Positions 36,311-47,430 of a DNA stretch of 64,000 bases are shown here, in pieces. This DNA comes from Merluccius polli. Its lineage: Eukaryota; Chordata; Actinopteri; Gadiformes; Merlucciidae. The notes under the pieces were generated by a model that made no database searches, was not told the origin of the DNA, and saw only the letters and a list, made by a program, of their open reading frames with translations. The position numbers and the translations under genes are program-made. Location of the stretch: positions 62,001 through 126,000 of the forward strand of contig JAOPHQ010004844.1 in the NCBI GenBank assembly GCA_030340625.1, in the 5' to 3' direction. Every line of letters begins with the position of its first letter. Positions within the stretch are counted from its first letter, which is position 1.

Positions 36311-36761
36311 TTTATTTATATTTTTTATTTGTGACAAATAGTAGCCTATAATAGCAGTATATGCTTACACTTGTAAATTGTTGGCTCTGTCATTACGCAG
36401 CAACAACGGGTAGTCTATTGCATAATGACCCTGGCCGATCCGTGCTGGCTCCTTTAATTAATTTTCTTCTTCTTTGGTGGTAAACAAACAGCAGACAACA
36501 GTGTTTGGGGCTCATTACTGCCACCGCATGGATGTATTTTTCGTGCACCACTGCAGTGCATTGTGGGTGATATACAGCTCTGGAGTGACCGTCGATGTTG
36601 ACTCGATCCCTCAGCCCTCAAGGGTCGATCTCACCAAGGGTACTTCAGCTTTTTAGAGAAATCCTAAGGAATAGTCCTTAAGATGGCGCTGGGGATTCCC
36701 CCGAGGGCAAGGGCTGAGGGCAAGTGAGCGAGGGCGACTCAACCGAGTATTGAAACGCAGC

Positions 36762-36762
<1 letters not shown>

Positions 36763-36797
<35 letters not shown>
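36763..36797. repeat. (TG)n microsatellite
   Basis: Directly follows the right end of the 34370-36760 element. Confidence 0.9.
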
Positions 36798-36799
<2 letters not shown>

Positions 36800-37606
36800 G
36801 AGATCTCTCCATATGCCTCACTGACAATGTTCAGTCATATCATGCAGAAGTTCAATGACTGTTTGGATTCAACTGTGATTCCTACATTTGTATGCATTTA
36901 CAGTTGAATGTCACCTATAAATGGCACATGAATAACCTGTCAGTCTGTTAGGGTATTGTTGCACTTGTTGTCAAAGCCTAAAAACCCAGCAAACAAGTGG
37001 TTGAGCCATGGTAGTATACTACTGTATGCATAATCATGCTTCAAGGTGAATATTCGTTCCCAGTTGTTGGTTGATTATTGCACTGATTTATGCATTTCTG
37101 CACTCATTCAACCACACATACACACACCTCAAGCTGTTGTGTTGTTTTTTTAATTCTCCACGCTACTGAATTATTTACCTACATACTTTTTGCATCACAA
37201 AGGTAGTAGTGTTTGGTAAAGGATGTAATCATGAACACATGTATAAAAGATTAAAGTTGCGATATGGAGGTTAGATGCATTGATACTTTATCATTAACTT
37301 CAACTTCAAGTATAACCTCACTGTCACTCACACACCTACTCTATGTTCCCGTTTGTCATTTTTGCTCCAAACCATTCTGCCTCTTAAGTGGTATTCACTG
37401 AAACTGCACCCAGAATGTGGGGAATTGTATGGGAAGGAAAACGTAAAAACTAAGTACATATAAAACAACACGCATGCAGCAACGTGAAGGCAGGTGCTGA
37501 ATTAACAGTGAGCTCCTGGGTCAGAACATGTAAATCTGACAAAACAAAGTGCTTCTACAGGTGCTGATTAGCCTACCGTCTCTGTACTGATTACCAATGA
37601 AGAGAG
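36798..37606. other. gene-free stretch
   Basis: No exon, RNA gene or transposon recognised. Confidence 0.4.
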
Positions 37607-37738
37607 AACTAAAAGCTCTTCAGTAAAAAACATGGCGCACACCCAAAACTAAGAAAACTAAAAGCTCTTCAGTAGAAAACATGGCACACACCCAAAACTA
37701 AGACAACTAAAAGCTCTTCAGTAGAAAACGTTGCACAG
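37607..37738. repeat. 49-bp tandem repeat, 2.7 copies
   Basis: Units beginning aactaaaagctcttcagta start at 37607, 37656 and 37705. Each includes acatgg(c/-)(g/a)cacaccc except the last. Confidence 0.9.
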
Positions 37739-37858
37739 AGAGAGCTTGTTTGACCAATGAGATGCAGCAACACACACATTGAGTGGAATGGGGTTTATTT
37801 AAATGTACACATGCAATTATCTCCTATACTTATGTAATACCAGAGGGGAACCGTCAGG

Positions 37859-38512
37859 GTATGGAGCCAGAACAATCAGATGTCTCACTCCTTTACAGCC
37901 AATCACATGAGGGGTTTTTAACTGATGTCATTACAGCGCGCAACGGATCTAGAATGATATGGATCTAGATCATAACAACGATCCATATCATTCTAGATCC
38001 GTTGCGCGCTGTAATGACGTCAGGCACTCATGTGATTGGCTGTAAAGGAGTGAGACATCTGATTGGCTGCAGACGACCCCCTTGTAGACCGGAGTCACAT
38101 CAGGAGAGTCTCAAACATCCACACACAAATACAGGGAGGTTTACAAATTAAAAGCACTGAGACAAATGGGCGTTTGACAATTCATATATCAATGTAACAA
38201 CTTCCAAATATTTATTTGATGAAAATTGCAAATACCTGACGATTTGTACATTTGTGAATTTTTATTGCACATATTTAAAACAAGAAATATTTGTGACTGT
38301 GCGCATCACAAATGTTTATTTATTTATTTAAACTTGTATATGGATTGAAGCATATTTGTGTGTGCATTGAAAATGCATTTGTGTATCAAGTCATATATAT
38401 ATATATATATATATATATACAACTCCCCAAATACATTTGTGAGTCCCTTTTCGTGCATTTATTAATTTCTGTGTGCATTTATCCATTATGAGACTGTTCT
38501 GGCTCCATATCA
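37859..38512. mobile_element. TIR element carrying an inner foldback
   Basis: tatggagccagaaca at 37859-37873 is inverted near 38497-38511. Inside, 37873-37967 and about 37980-38065 form an inverted repeat with a loop of about 12 nt, with mismatches (ctgatgtcat versus atgacgtcag). The remaining 430 bp repeat the words acaaatg/catttgtg many times and include a TA run (38393-38420). It looks like a fish dispersed repeat; no transposase. Confidence 0.65.
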
Positions 38513-39362
38513 GGGCACTCAGAGGGCCTAAGATATTCTAATTTCATTTTATTAATTCCTAATTTGACATCTAAACAAAAATGTTTTTGAAGAAATAAAC
38601 CCTCCCAACCTGCAAAGCTTAATCTGCAGTTGATGGGAGGAAAATGCTATACAGCTCTGTGATTGGTGGTCCCGCTATAATTTCACAGAGGGTCAAGTAA
38701 TAGTTATATTCAATGAGAGGCTAATTTACGAATCACAAGCTAATAAACTAGCTAGCTAGCTTATGGTGCCGTGATTTGGTTTACTTGATGATGGCAGCTC
38801 CTGCGGGTAACGTAACCATAGTGAGGAGGACATTGTTTCTGATTTATTATCTACACACCATTTTCTAGGTGAACTTTCAACAAAAATGTGATGATGCGAT
38901 TATTAATCAGGAGGATTTGTATTTTGCTTAAGAGATAGCTGTTTTTAGTTTTGGTGATAACGCTCACTCTCTCCGTGCTGTTTGCTTGTGGCTTTGCTAA
39001 GGCTGGACTAGCGTATTCATTTTTTTTTCAGAGCTGGAAGTATAGGTAACTTTTGCAGTACTGTAGAGAGGACACGGTAAGCTAAGCTTGTGGGTTGCTT
39101 TTTTCCCCGACAGGGGAAGCGGGTTCAGAGGGCCAAGGTTTAAGAGTCATGGTTCGCTACTGTGTAATACTAGTTACATAATTATTATATTACTTATTAG
39201 ATGGAAACATAAATAGATCGGTTTGACATAAGCTGTGGATTGCCTACGTGGCCATGGGACTTTTCAGGTATTACCGCACACTTTTGGTGGTGAATGCCGG
39301 TAAGGGGATGGCCTTTTATCTCTAGATGGAAAACAACCACGCTATATGGTCTGTCCAGGTGA
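38513..39362. other. gene-free stretch left of the retrovirus
   Basis: No exon or element recognised. It ends in the target sequence ccag (39363-39366) of the retroviral insertion. Confidence 0.4.
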
Positions 39363-39366
39363 CCAG

Positions 39367-39942
39367 TGTTGTGAAAAGCAGTTTCAAAAATGAAACCCTT
39401 ACTCACGCGTGTTCTTTAATGAAGCGATAGAAGAAGTTTTAGCTTTAAGGAAATAATCTGTTTTATTCTTAACACCAGTATAATGTGCAGAGTTTTACAG
39501 ATATCTGGGTCCCACTACGTTTCCCTGACAGAACAACAAAGTGTGTGTGTTCACGAAGTCTGAGCACCAACTATCCCTGACCCAGGAAGTTATATACACA
39601 AACAGTGAAAACGTCATAAAGGGCTGGCTGTTGATGTCTTCCCTCCTCGTCCTTGTGGTGTCTGGCTCCAGCGCCTGATTGTCGCCTCCGGGTATTATCT
39701 AAAGGATTCTTTACACGTACAGCAACAAGCCTGCCTGTTTTTCGCCATCATCTGACCTCACACTATCTACTCTACACATGTCACCAACAACGCACTCATT
39801 CCGATCCTGAGGAGCTGCCCCCATGCTTACCTGCCTCTGCTCATACCTCATGACTCTGTCCTTCGTCAGCAGAAAGGCACAGAGGCTAGTGTGACCCTAA
39901 TTATTGGTCATATGGTAGATATAAAATATAACCATAACTTTA
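39367..39942 (-). repeat. ERV 3' LTR
   Basis: 576 bp, near-identical to 53854-54423, differing at roughly 18 single bases and a few short indels by eye. On the minus strand it ends ...CTTTTCACAACA. The start reads TAAAG rather than TG in both LTRs. A purine-rich stretch (minus strand GAGACCAAGAGAAGGAT, 39959-39943) adjoins it and is the likely polypurine tract. Confidence 0.9.
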
Positions 39943-40362
39943 ATCCTTCTCTTGGTCTCATCTAAACTGAGACCATGAAAATTTGGAAATTAAACTGAGA
40001 CTACATATGAAAATTTGGGAAAAAAAATGTTCCCCTCCTTCTCTTGGGCTCAGCAAAACCGAGCCCATAAAATATCAAATTCGGAAATTCTGCTACTCCT
40101 ATAAAATTTGTGGTTCTCTGTATTTCTCCACACTTATTAGATTCATATAGCATAATGGCAAGACCATAATTATGTTTTATCATTAAATGTAAGGGTAAAT
40201 TTCTCCCATCCTCCCACATATCCCCCCTTTGGGACTCTGCAAAGTCCCAAAAAACTACCAATTTAGTATAATTTCCCCTCTCCCTGGAGAATCACATAAT
40301 ACGTGATTACAATTTAAACTTTAAAAAATCCTTCCGGGCATGGATGTATTTTGAATGATTGC

Positions 40363-40490
40363 AATGATCTTCATGTATTGGTGCGCTGTATGCATGTGGG
40401 GGGGTTTTGGGCATTCATTGTTGAGTGAAATGATCTTCATGTATTGGTGGGCTGCAAGCATGTGGGGGGTTTTGGGCATTCATTGTTGTT
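40363..40490. repeat. 66-bp tandem duplication
   Basis: aatgatcttcatgtattggtg starts at 40363 and again at 40429. Each is followed by a G run and ttttgggcattcattgttg. Lies in the ERV 3' region. Confidence 0.85.
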
Positions 40491-40605
40491 TCTGTTCGTC
40501 GTCGCCATCTTCAGGCCCTGCACTCCTCCAAAGACGTAGGTTCAGGGTCAGGCTCACATGGAGAGGTTACCAGCACGATCACATGTGAGCCTCCTCAAGA
40601 CTAGG

Positions 40606-40902
40606 TTAGACCCTGGTGGGTCCACCTTCCATCTGGATGGTTGTTGTCGCAGCCTCAGCATCGTCATGAGGCTGTTGCTCCTGGATGGGCTGGGTCTGAT
40701 CCTGGGGTGGTCGGTCTGTGCCGGGTACACCTGCACCCAGCTCCTCCTTGTGGTCCTCCCTCGTCTTTGGTTGAGCGGCTTTGGTGCAGTGGTTGAGGTG
40801 GTACCAGGTGGAACTCCCTTCCACCTCGATGACGGTTGGTGTCGCATTGGTAACCTTGTATGGTCCTTCTCTCCTGGGCTCGTTCCACTTTCCCCTGAAC
40901 AC
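40606..40902 (-). pseudogene. second retroviral integrase C-terminal-like fragment
   Basis: The minus-strand frame has the GPY/F-type end of a class I integrase (EGPYKV followed by a WYHLNHC segment) and then a hydrophilic tail. The same domain with different sequence (GPYRV...WYHWSLC) is present at 48005-48391. So this is either a duplicated or recombined piece from a related retrovirus; its place next to the 3' LTR is where env should be. No env domain was recognised near it. Confidence 0.6.
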
Positions 40903-40954
40903 CTCAGCTGGTCATCTGGCTCCACCCCCCTTGGTGGTTCGTCCTCCGGCTCTG

Positions 40955-41255
40955 GAAATTGAGCATAGCGTTAGTTCAGGCAGGCCACGAAGTCAGGCTC
41001 GGCTCAGTACAGATATCACAGTAGTCATATTGCCGCGTTAGGTTACGTTACGCATGCAGAGCGCTTCAAATACGTAGTATCATTATAGACGTACATCAGC
41101 TGATATCCCTAGCTTCCCATTGGATACCATACACAGTCAGCTGACAGCTCAGCTGACTCCCCCTCAAACACCCATTGGCAAACATCATTCTTGGCGCCTT
41201 ATTTAAAGCTGCTTCAGCCTGCCTATCTTCGCTGCTTCCTCTGCTAGCTTTGCAA
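40955..41255 (+). repeat. split direct repeat A1 (promoter end)
   Basis: 301 bp matching 46887-47185 except for ca at about 41125. Contains a TATA-like cttatttaaag about 60 bp from its end, fitting a promoter for the gag-like frame that follows. Confidence 0.85.
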
Positions 41256-41265
41256 GATTGTCTAC

Positions 41266-42260
41266 ATGTGCGCACTAGACTCTCCAGCTCTTTTCTCCAG
41301 ACTGCTCTCCCGTTGCCGACCCTCGCCTGGTTCTCGTCTGCCTCTCCTGCCTAGCCCCTCGCCCGGATCTCGTATGCCTCTCCTGCCTAGCCCCTCGCCT
41401 GGATCTCGTATGCCTCTCCTGCCTAGCCCCTCGCCTGGATCTCGCATGCCTCTCCTGCCTAGCCCCATACTTCGTAACATCGTGTACGTATTTCTACTTA
41501 CCTCACTGCTCACCATGTCTATCTACGACGAGGATTTATGGCGGGTCGACGGCATCACGGAGTCTCAGCAACTATCCGAGGCAGAGGAAGCCAGCGAAGA
41601 GAGCGTCATTCCCATCCGCCGGAGCTCTCGTTTGGCAAGTAAAAATCCAAATACTCCCAGCATTGAGGATTGGCCAGTGCCTAAACTCCTAGAAGCGTTG
41701 CTTAAAAACTGCATTACTGCTCCAGTAGGGGCTTCTCACGAGGAGCTGTTTGCGCTGTTTAAGGAGACATCCGCAGCGAAACGGCATTCGCATTTCTCTC
41801 CAACTATTCTGTTCCTAGAAAATCTGCAAAGAAAAGGAAACACGGCTCCCGAAACTCCGCCGCAGTCCCAGCTCCAGCCGCAGCGCTGCCTTCCAAAAGA
41901 GCACGAGTCCCAGACGAAGCAGCCAGCTCCGCCTACCCAGCTGATTCCAGGATTTAAGTCCTGGAGTCCGGTGCAACACATTCAGCCGGCCCGTCTTCAT
42001 CAGCTGGAGGCATGTTTCCCCCCTCACTGTCCGCAGGTCCAGCGCATGGTCCGACAGGCTCCTCACCGTTCGCAGGTCCAACGCACGGTCCAACAGGTGC
42101 GGCGCCGAATGATGACGTCACCACAACACGTTTCGACGGCACCACATTCCCGCGGAGAACGCTGGGAAGCGCAGTTCCAATCTCCACAGGGGTCCCATTC
42201 TTTCCTCCGGCCGCTGCAGTTTCCCCACATCTCAGAAGCCAAATCCTTGCAGGTAATGAC
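41266..42260 (+). pseudogene. gag-like ORF1 of the Ngaro-like element, 5' part
   Basis: Open from ATG at 41266, but a better start is ATG 41515 in an ACCATG context, giving the frame beginning MSIYDEDLWRVDG. The upstream extension encodes a 12-residue repeat (PLLPSPSPGSRM) from a 36-bp tandem. The main part is hydrophilic, with RRSSRLASK and Gln/Pro-rich sequence, as in structural proteins of such elements. The frame is cut by an inserted TIR element at 42261, and the sequence resuming at 42796-42804 does not continue far. Confidence 0.6.
41327..41467. repeat. 36-bp in-frame minisatellite, almost 4 units
   Basis: Units of ctcctgcctagcccctcgcc plus (c/t)ggatctcgtatgcctc. The period of 36 keeps the frame open. 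Confidence 0.9.
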
Positions 42261-42795
42261 TAGCCTAGAACTCTAGACACCCCCTAGCGGCAGCAAATTT
42301 ATTTGGCAGCTAGGTAGGGTCTAGCACAGCTCCGTCCGCTTTTTGGTGCTGGAAACACCAAGTGTGTCTTGTATGTCTGACCAATCACAGCGTGAGGGGC
42401 GGAGTCGAAAGCCGGGCTACCTAATGACGACAGAAATGCGACGGTTCTGTGTTGGAGGTAAACAATGGCTGCTGCTGCTGGCGAACGGCTGTCTCTCCAC
42501 TCGGCTTTGGCCGCGACTCTTCAAGACTTTAAGTTAACATTTTATTTGAGAAAAGAACAAAGAACGGCACTGAAGTCTTTCCTCGAAAATAAATATTTAT
42601 TCTGAGTTTTGATTAATTAAGTAGTCAGAGCCGTCGCTCTGACTACGTCACCTTCTTCGTTGCTCTGATTGGTTGTAGCGCTATCCTATTGCGTGCAGAG
42701 GGAACTTGAAAGACAACCGTTTATCCCGCCCACACTGCCAATGGAGCTGAGCCAGACCTTACATCTTTCTGATGTAGGTCTGGCTTGCCAGGCTA
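42261..42795. mobile_element. 535-bp TIR element with 9-bp target duplication
   Basis: Starts tagcctag and ends ccaggcta. Flanked by identical ggtaatgac at 42252-42260 and 42796-42804. An inner hairpin (cagaccttacatc...gatgtaggtctgg) lies at the right end. It interrupts ORF1 of the Ngaro-like element. The ends resemble those of the element at 60778-61237. Confidence 0.85.
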
Positions 42796-42804
42796 GGTAA
42801 TGAC

Positions 42805-43312
42805 GTCAACTTGATAAAATCTGCTCGCCTTTGAGATTAGCGATAGACGTATCGTGGACTGTGGAGATATGTCAGTGATGCTGAAAGAGTGTGTCCCCAG
42901 ACTGTCTAAAACAGGGAATATCTACCCGTAGAGCCGAACTGGACACATACCTACCCATCATTTCGGATATGGCCTTGTCTATGGTGGAACATTTTTATTT
43001 TTTCAAATACCACAAATCATTTTATGCTAAAGCTTCATGTTCATACAAAGATTCAACCAAAGACTGGTCAGTAGTCGACCTGGCTCTTATTAGCAGGCAT
43101 TTCACAGGACACCAAGCTGCCCTGCTCAATTTGCAGCTCCTTTTCTCACTCACACAAACTGTGCCCTTGATCTGTGGCTGTAGGCCAACCCCTTCAAAAC
43201 CCCAAACCGAAGAAACCAACGTGACTCAACCAATGACTCCCATGTGCTTCAATTTCAATGAAACATTGTGTGCAGTGTGCAGCTTCTATAGTTATAAATA
43301 TATTCATGCTTG
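42805..43312 (+). pseudogene. gag-like ORF1 of the Ngaro-like element, 3' part
   Basis: Frame 42891-43312 contains a HYHKSFYAKA-like box (here FFKYHKSFYAKA) followed by DWSVVDLALISRHFTGHQA. This conserved block, by my recollection, recurs in fish DIRS/Ngaro gag-like proteins just before a Cys/His motif. It is interrupted by a solo LTR at 43313. The frame before the LTR and the frame after it (from 43663) are the same once one 5-bp duplication is discounted. Confidence 0.55.
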
Positions 43313-43657
43313 ATTGTGATGTTCTTGAGGAAGAAGGCCGCCGACACAGGATCGCTTGACTCACTTTATTGGTTTCGATATCTAATGGATACGCTGCCTC
43401 TAGTTTCTCCCCTGCTTGTGTGCGCTCGATAGTGCGTGGCTCTACGACGTGTATATACTCTGGCTAGAGTTGAGCGCCCGCCCCCAGTGTATCATGTGCT
43501 GCCATCTGGTGGCCAGGTGCGGTATACAGCTTATATTTGTTTCTGTTCCCTAGTGGCTATGTGGGGATATTACAGCTTATGCATTCGTTTCGGTTCCCTT
43601 GTGGCTATGTGAGGATATTACAGCTGTTGATACATATGCTGTCATTTATTCGTAACA
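43313..43657 (-). repeat. solo LTR, family 2, minus orientation
   Basis: About 345 bp, inverse orientation relative to the related copy at 49675-50074. They share cttcttcctcaa(a)gaaca, cctgtgtcggcggcc, cacctggccaccagatgg, tgtaatat...acatagccac(a/t)agggaa and catatgtatcaacag. Flanked by gcttg at 43308-43312 and 43658-43662. No internal retroviral sequence remains, so it is a recombination product. Confidence 0.75.
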
Positions 43658-44160
43658 GCTTGCAGTTATTGCGGAGACGGGCATCCCAAGTCAGTGTGCC
43701 GAGACAAAGCCGCCTCCCCAACAGGGGCTTGAGAAAATGAGCCTTTTTCATGACATGAGGCAACCGTTAACATATGACAAGGGCGTTCTTCAGTTCTTTT
43801 ATTAATGGCTTCGTAAGACGCATCACTTGGTTATCCGTGTTGGGTATTTCATTATTAGAGCAGCTCACATTCCAGGATTGGACGACAAATTGCTGATTCC
43901 TTGTCCCGGTTTGATTTCGCCAGCTGTGCCCGGTGGCAGCGCCATCCAGCCTGCCTTGCCCCCCATTCTCCCAAACAGTGTTAGTTAAACACATCATGCA
44001 ATCATACATGCTTCTCTGCTCACTATATGCGATCAGGCTTGGCTAATCTACTTAAAGATGTACGAATCTGCATGGTCTTATTTCACCTCTTTTGTGCCAC
44101 CTCTCTGCAGAAGTTCTGCCCGTCATTTTTCCATCGTATGTGCCTTTTTAGTTCATTGTT
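43658..44160 (+). pseudogene. CCHC knuckle and RNase H end of the Ngaro-like element
   Basis: Bases 43661-43699 encode a CX2CX3HX4C zinc knuckle (CSYCGDGHPKSVC). Near 43852 the frame reads IIRAAHIPGLDDK, the end of a reverse-transcriptase-linked RNase H, a motif common to DIRS/Ngaro and Gypsy polyproteins. Only about 150 bp separate the two, so the whole reverse transcriptase is deleted. Stops follow. Confidence 0.6.
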
Positions 44161-44947
44161 TTGAATCCCAAAAAAATGCAGCCATCTTCCATTAAAGGCC
44201 TAGTCGCAGGTATTCAGTTCCATCTGCGCTGCCTGGATCCATCCACCATCAGCCTGCTCGGGAACCCATCCGTCCGTCTTCTGCTTAATGGCCTTAAGAA
44301 AGACAAACCTCAAGGCAATGATATTCGTCTTCCCTTCACTCTTACACTCGTGAAAAAACTAATCACATACTTAAGGGGCGGGTGCTTGGTCAATATTTTT
44401 GGAAAATGTCTCTCACCACTTTCTATGGATTTCTCAGAGGTGGCGAATTTACTACACGCACAGGATCTTTTGATCCTTCGCATGACCTCACTATTGCTGA
44501 CGTATCAATTAATCCTCACCACTTTTCCTTATTACTCAAGCATTCAGAGACTGATGGGGATAGGAAAGGATCCTCAGTCATAATTTTCAATCTAATTCTG
44601 CTTTTTGTCCCCTGTCTTCTATGACTCAATACATGAAAAGTCGTCCCCCGAGCCAGCAACCAGGAGCCTCTCTTTGCCACGGAAGAAGGAAATTCCATGT
44701 CCCATGCTTGGTTGCCCCACGTCTTCGCCTACTCCGCCAAACCTGCGGGCTTCCTCCAGAGCGCTACACTCCTCATTCATTCCGGATAGGAGCGGTAACA
44801 ACTGCAGCATCGGTAGCTCCCGTCTCAACTCTTAAGGCTATGGGTAGATGGGCACGAACGATACCTCCGGCCTGAGGCGCAAGCATTCTCGATGCTCAAA
44901 AAAGCAAGGAGTGCCCTGTAACTGCTGGCTAAATTCATAAATGTACA
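44161..44947 (+). pseudogene. tyrosine recombinase of the Ngaro-like element
   Basis: Frame 44161-44583 starts with an N-terminal core-binding part (KGLVAGIQFHLRCLDPSTIS, SVRLLLNGLKKDKP, LPFTLTLVKKLITYL). After a frameshift near 44390 the catalytic domain shows the first Arg in FYGFLRGGEFTT, then DPSHDLTIADVSI, and after another shift YTPHSFRIGAVTTAA with box-II His-x-x-Arg. A third frameshift near 44845 precedes the catalytic Tyr in ERYLRPEAQAF, and the frame ends at a TAA near 44929. Order and motifs match the recombinases of fish DIRS/Ngaro or Crypton elements; the split repeats favour Ngaro. Three frameshifts make it inactive. Confidence 0.75.
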
Positions 44948-45019
44948 CAAAAATTCCGGGGGACCTTCTAGCTATACTAGCATGTACTTCAACTAGTGTC
45001 TGCTTAGAGGTATCAGTTA

Positions 45020-45972
45020 TTATGCTGCTGGCTCCTCTTCCGGCACTTCCATGTAGCTCATGGAAGGGAAGTTGCCTGGTGTGGTTCTTTGGGGGCGTGC
45101 GCCGCTCTCCTTGTCTTAGGCTTTCCACGTAGGCACGTGGAAGGACAAGGAGGACCCAGAATAGAGCCACACCGCCAAAAGTAAGCTCCAAGGAGCGTTG
45201 GGCGGGACCTCGCCGAGTCTGTCGGGGTGTGTCGTGGATAGTGACGCGACAGGTTGGCGTCCGACGCGGTCCATGCAGTGTGCGGTAGACCGGGGCGTTC
45301 GCAGGGAGACTCGTAGTAGCTAACATTAGGGTCAGGGAATGGCACAAACGGCATCACAGATTGACATTCCATTCAAAAGGGCCAACTCTGACGATACGCC
45401 ACAGACACGCCCTTTGACGTAGAGTCGCAAAGAGCACATGTTCAGCACCATCTTCTGACTGTACTGATTGATTTTGAAGCAGAACAGAACAAATTTCTTG
45501 GGAGGAGTTCGTTCATAAACATTTTGGAGGAAAAAAAAAAAAAAAAAACTCGCGTATTTTTTGAAATATCAAAATACTTTCAATTACTTATTTTCATGGT
45601 ACAGTCTGGATATGCTACGTGTGAAGTTTCGTGTGACTCGGAGACAAGCGTACAGATTGCACTTGAACATTTTTTTTTCTTTCGTGTTTTTGCGCTCTAG
45701 CGAAAAAACTATTCAGGTGGAGATAGGAGTGGCCGACGTGGGGAGGTGCAGCACTAATTTCTGCATGTATAGATATCAGGTTTTTGGATGTGCGACAAAG
45801 TATGGCGGTGTTATGAGCGTTACGGATTGCTAAAAAACAGCGCCACCTAGTGGTTGTCCAAGTGTGCGACATGAACGTGACTCATAGAATATAAAGGTTT
45901 TACCAGCCCCGACAACCTTGGCATATAAAAGTTTTCATATACGTTGAGATGGTGCTAAGAGGCCCAAAAAGA

Positions 45973-46006
<34 letters not shown>

Positions 46007-47430
46007 CTAAGCATTTCAATAGGGACCTTCCAGTTCACTGGCTCGGTCCCTAATAATAGGAATAATAATAAACAAAGCATTCAATAGGGACCTTCCAGTT
46101 TCACTGGCTCGGTCCCTAATAATTTAAATATACTCGTGGGGTTCTTTACTTGATCTCAGCCAAGTTACTTAAAATGGCGTCTGCATTATGATCGGCTATG
46201 TCCATGATTATTCTTTATAAATAATAATATGCTGCGTTGCTGGCTCCTCTTACTGGCACTTCCATGTAGCTAATGGAAGGGAGGTTGCCCGGTGTGGTTC
46301 TTTGGGGGTGTGCGCCGCTCTCCTCGTCTTAAACCTTTCCATGTAGGCACATGGAAGGGCAGGGAGGAGTGCTCCCCCTGCCTATAGGCTTTCCACGTAG
46401 GCACGTGGAAGGGCAAGGAGGACCCAGAATAGAGCCACACCGCCAAAAGTAAGAACAAAATATTTAAACATACTTCTAGCATACCCCTCAGGGTTCCTTA
46501 ATTAATCTCAGCAGTTACTTAAACTAGAGTCTGCATTAATGATCGGCTATGTCCATATTTATTCTTAAATAAATATATAATAATATGTCTGCGCTGCTGG
46601 CTCCTCTTAACGGCACTTCCATGTAGCTCATGGAAGGGAGGTTGCCTGGTATGGTTCTTGGGGGTCTCTGCTGCCGCTCTCCTTGTCTTAAACCTTTCCA
46701 CGTAGGCACATGGAAGGGCAGGGAGGAGTGCTCCCCCTGCCTTAAGGCTTTCCACGTAGGCACGTGGAAGGGCAAGGAGTTCCCAGAACAGAGCCATACC
46801 GCCAAATGTAATATTCTGCAAATGTAATTCTGCATGTAATATTCTGCTTTAGAATAAAGATTATATTGACAAAAGTGGTCCTGACTGAAATTGAGCATAG
46901 CGTTAGTTCAGGCAGGCCACGAAGTCAGGCTCGGCTCAGTACAGATATCACAGTAGTCATATTGCCGCGTTAGGTTACGTTACGCATGCAGAGCGCTTCA
47001 AATACGTAGTATCATTATAGACGTACATCAGCTGATATCCCTAGCTTCCCATTGGATACCATACAGTCAGCTGACAGCTCAGCTGACTCCCCCTCAAACA
47101 CCCATTGGCAAACATCATTCTTGGCGCCTTATTTAAAGCTGCTTCAGCCTGCCTATCTTCGCTGCTTCCTCTGCTAGCTTTGCAACCCACCTCCACCCCA
47201 GCTCCTCCTTTATGTCGTATCTAATTAATCAATGTCATTTTCTGATTGTCATTGATGCTTGCTCTGTTCTGTACCCCGGGGGGTCTCTGCTGCCGCTCTC
47301 CTTGTCTTAAACCTTTCCACGTAGGCACATGGAAGGGCAGGGAGGAGTGCTCCCCCTGCCTTAAGGCTTTCCACGTAGGCACGTGGAAGGGCAAGGAGTT
47401 CCCAGAACAGAGCCATACTGCTAAATGTAA
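45020..47430. repeat. four copies of a 3'-terminal repeat with GTGGAAGG hairpins
   Basis: Related segments at about 45020-45186, 46229-46450, 46584-46809 and 47280-47430 share gcacttccatgtagct(c/a)atgg, gtgcgccgctctcc or ctgccgctctcc, ttccacgtaggcacgtgg and cagagccaca/tac. The words form short hairpins (cttccatgtagctcatggaag). The last two belong to B1 and B2. Between the first and second copies is about 1 kb of foreign sequence (45190-46228) with an (ATA)n run at 45974-46005 and a duplicated gggaccttccagttcactgg unit. Confidence 0.7.
46887..47185 (+). repeat. split direct repeat A2
   Basis: 299-bp copy of 40955-41255. It joins B1 directly (ctgactgaaattgag), the junction expected of the circular intermediate of Ngaro-type elements. 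Confidence 0.85.

Larger units (their letters stand above)
34370..36760. mobile_element. 2.4-kb element with about 48-bp TIRs, heavily rearranged
   Basis: The left end (34370 on) and the reverse complement of the right end (to 36760) both read ctgcgttt, then a short variable part, then gtcgccctcgctcact, then gccctcagccc. The interior encloses a hAT-like fragment starting ccaggggcggactggg (34526), G runs, a 665-bp foldback (34679-35343) and an AT/NotI-rich tandem (36080-36300). No transposase is recognised and the target duplication is not clear. Confidence 0.65.

Noticed and set aside
36474..36656. 60-codon frame with a Cys/His start as a small gene
   Set aside because: Lies inside the 34370-36760 element near its right end and has no domain.
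39943..40600. retroviral env between the integrase-end fragment and the 3' LTR
   Set aside because: No signal, surface or transmembrane motif and no long frame; only a tandem duplication and unassigned sequence.
42343..42795. Leu-rich frame at 42343-42537 as a gene
   Set aside because: It lies wholly inside the 535-bp TIR element and has no domain.
45058..45372. open frames antisense to the 45-47 kb repeats
   Set aside because: They recur with the repeated hairpin block and follow its repetition, not a protein family.
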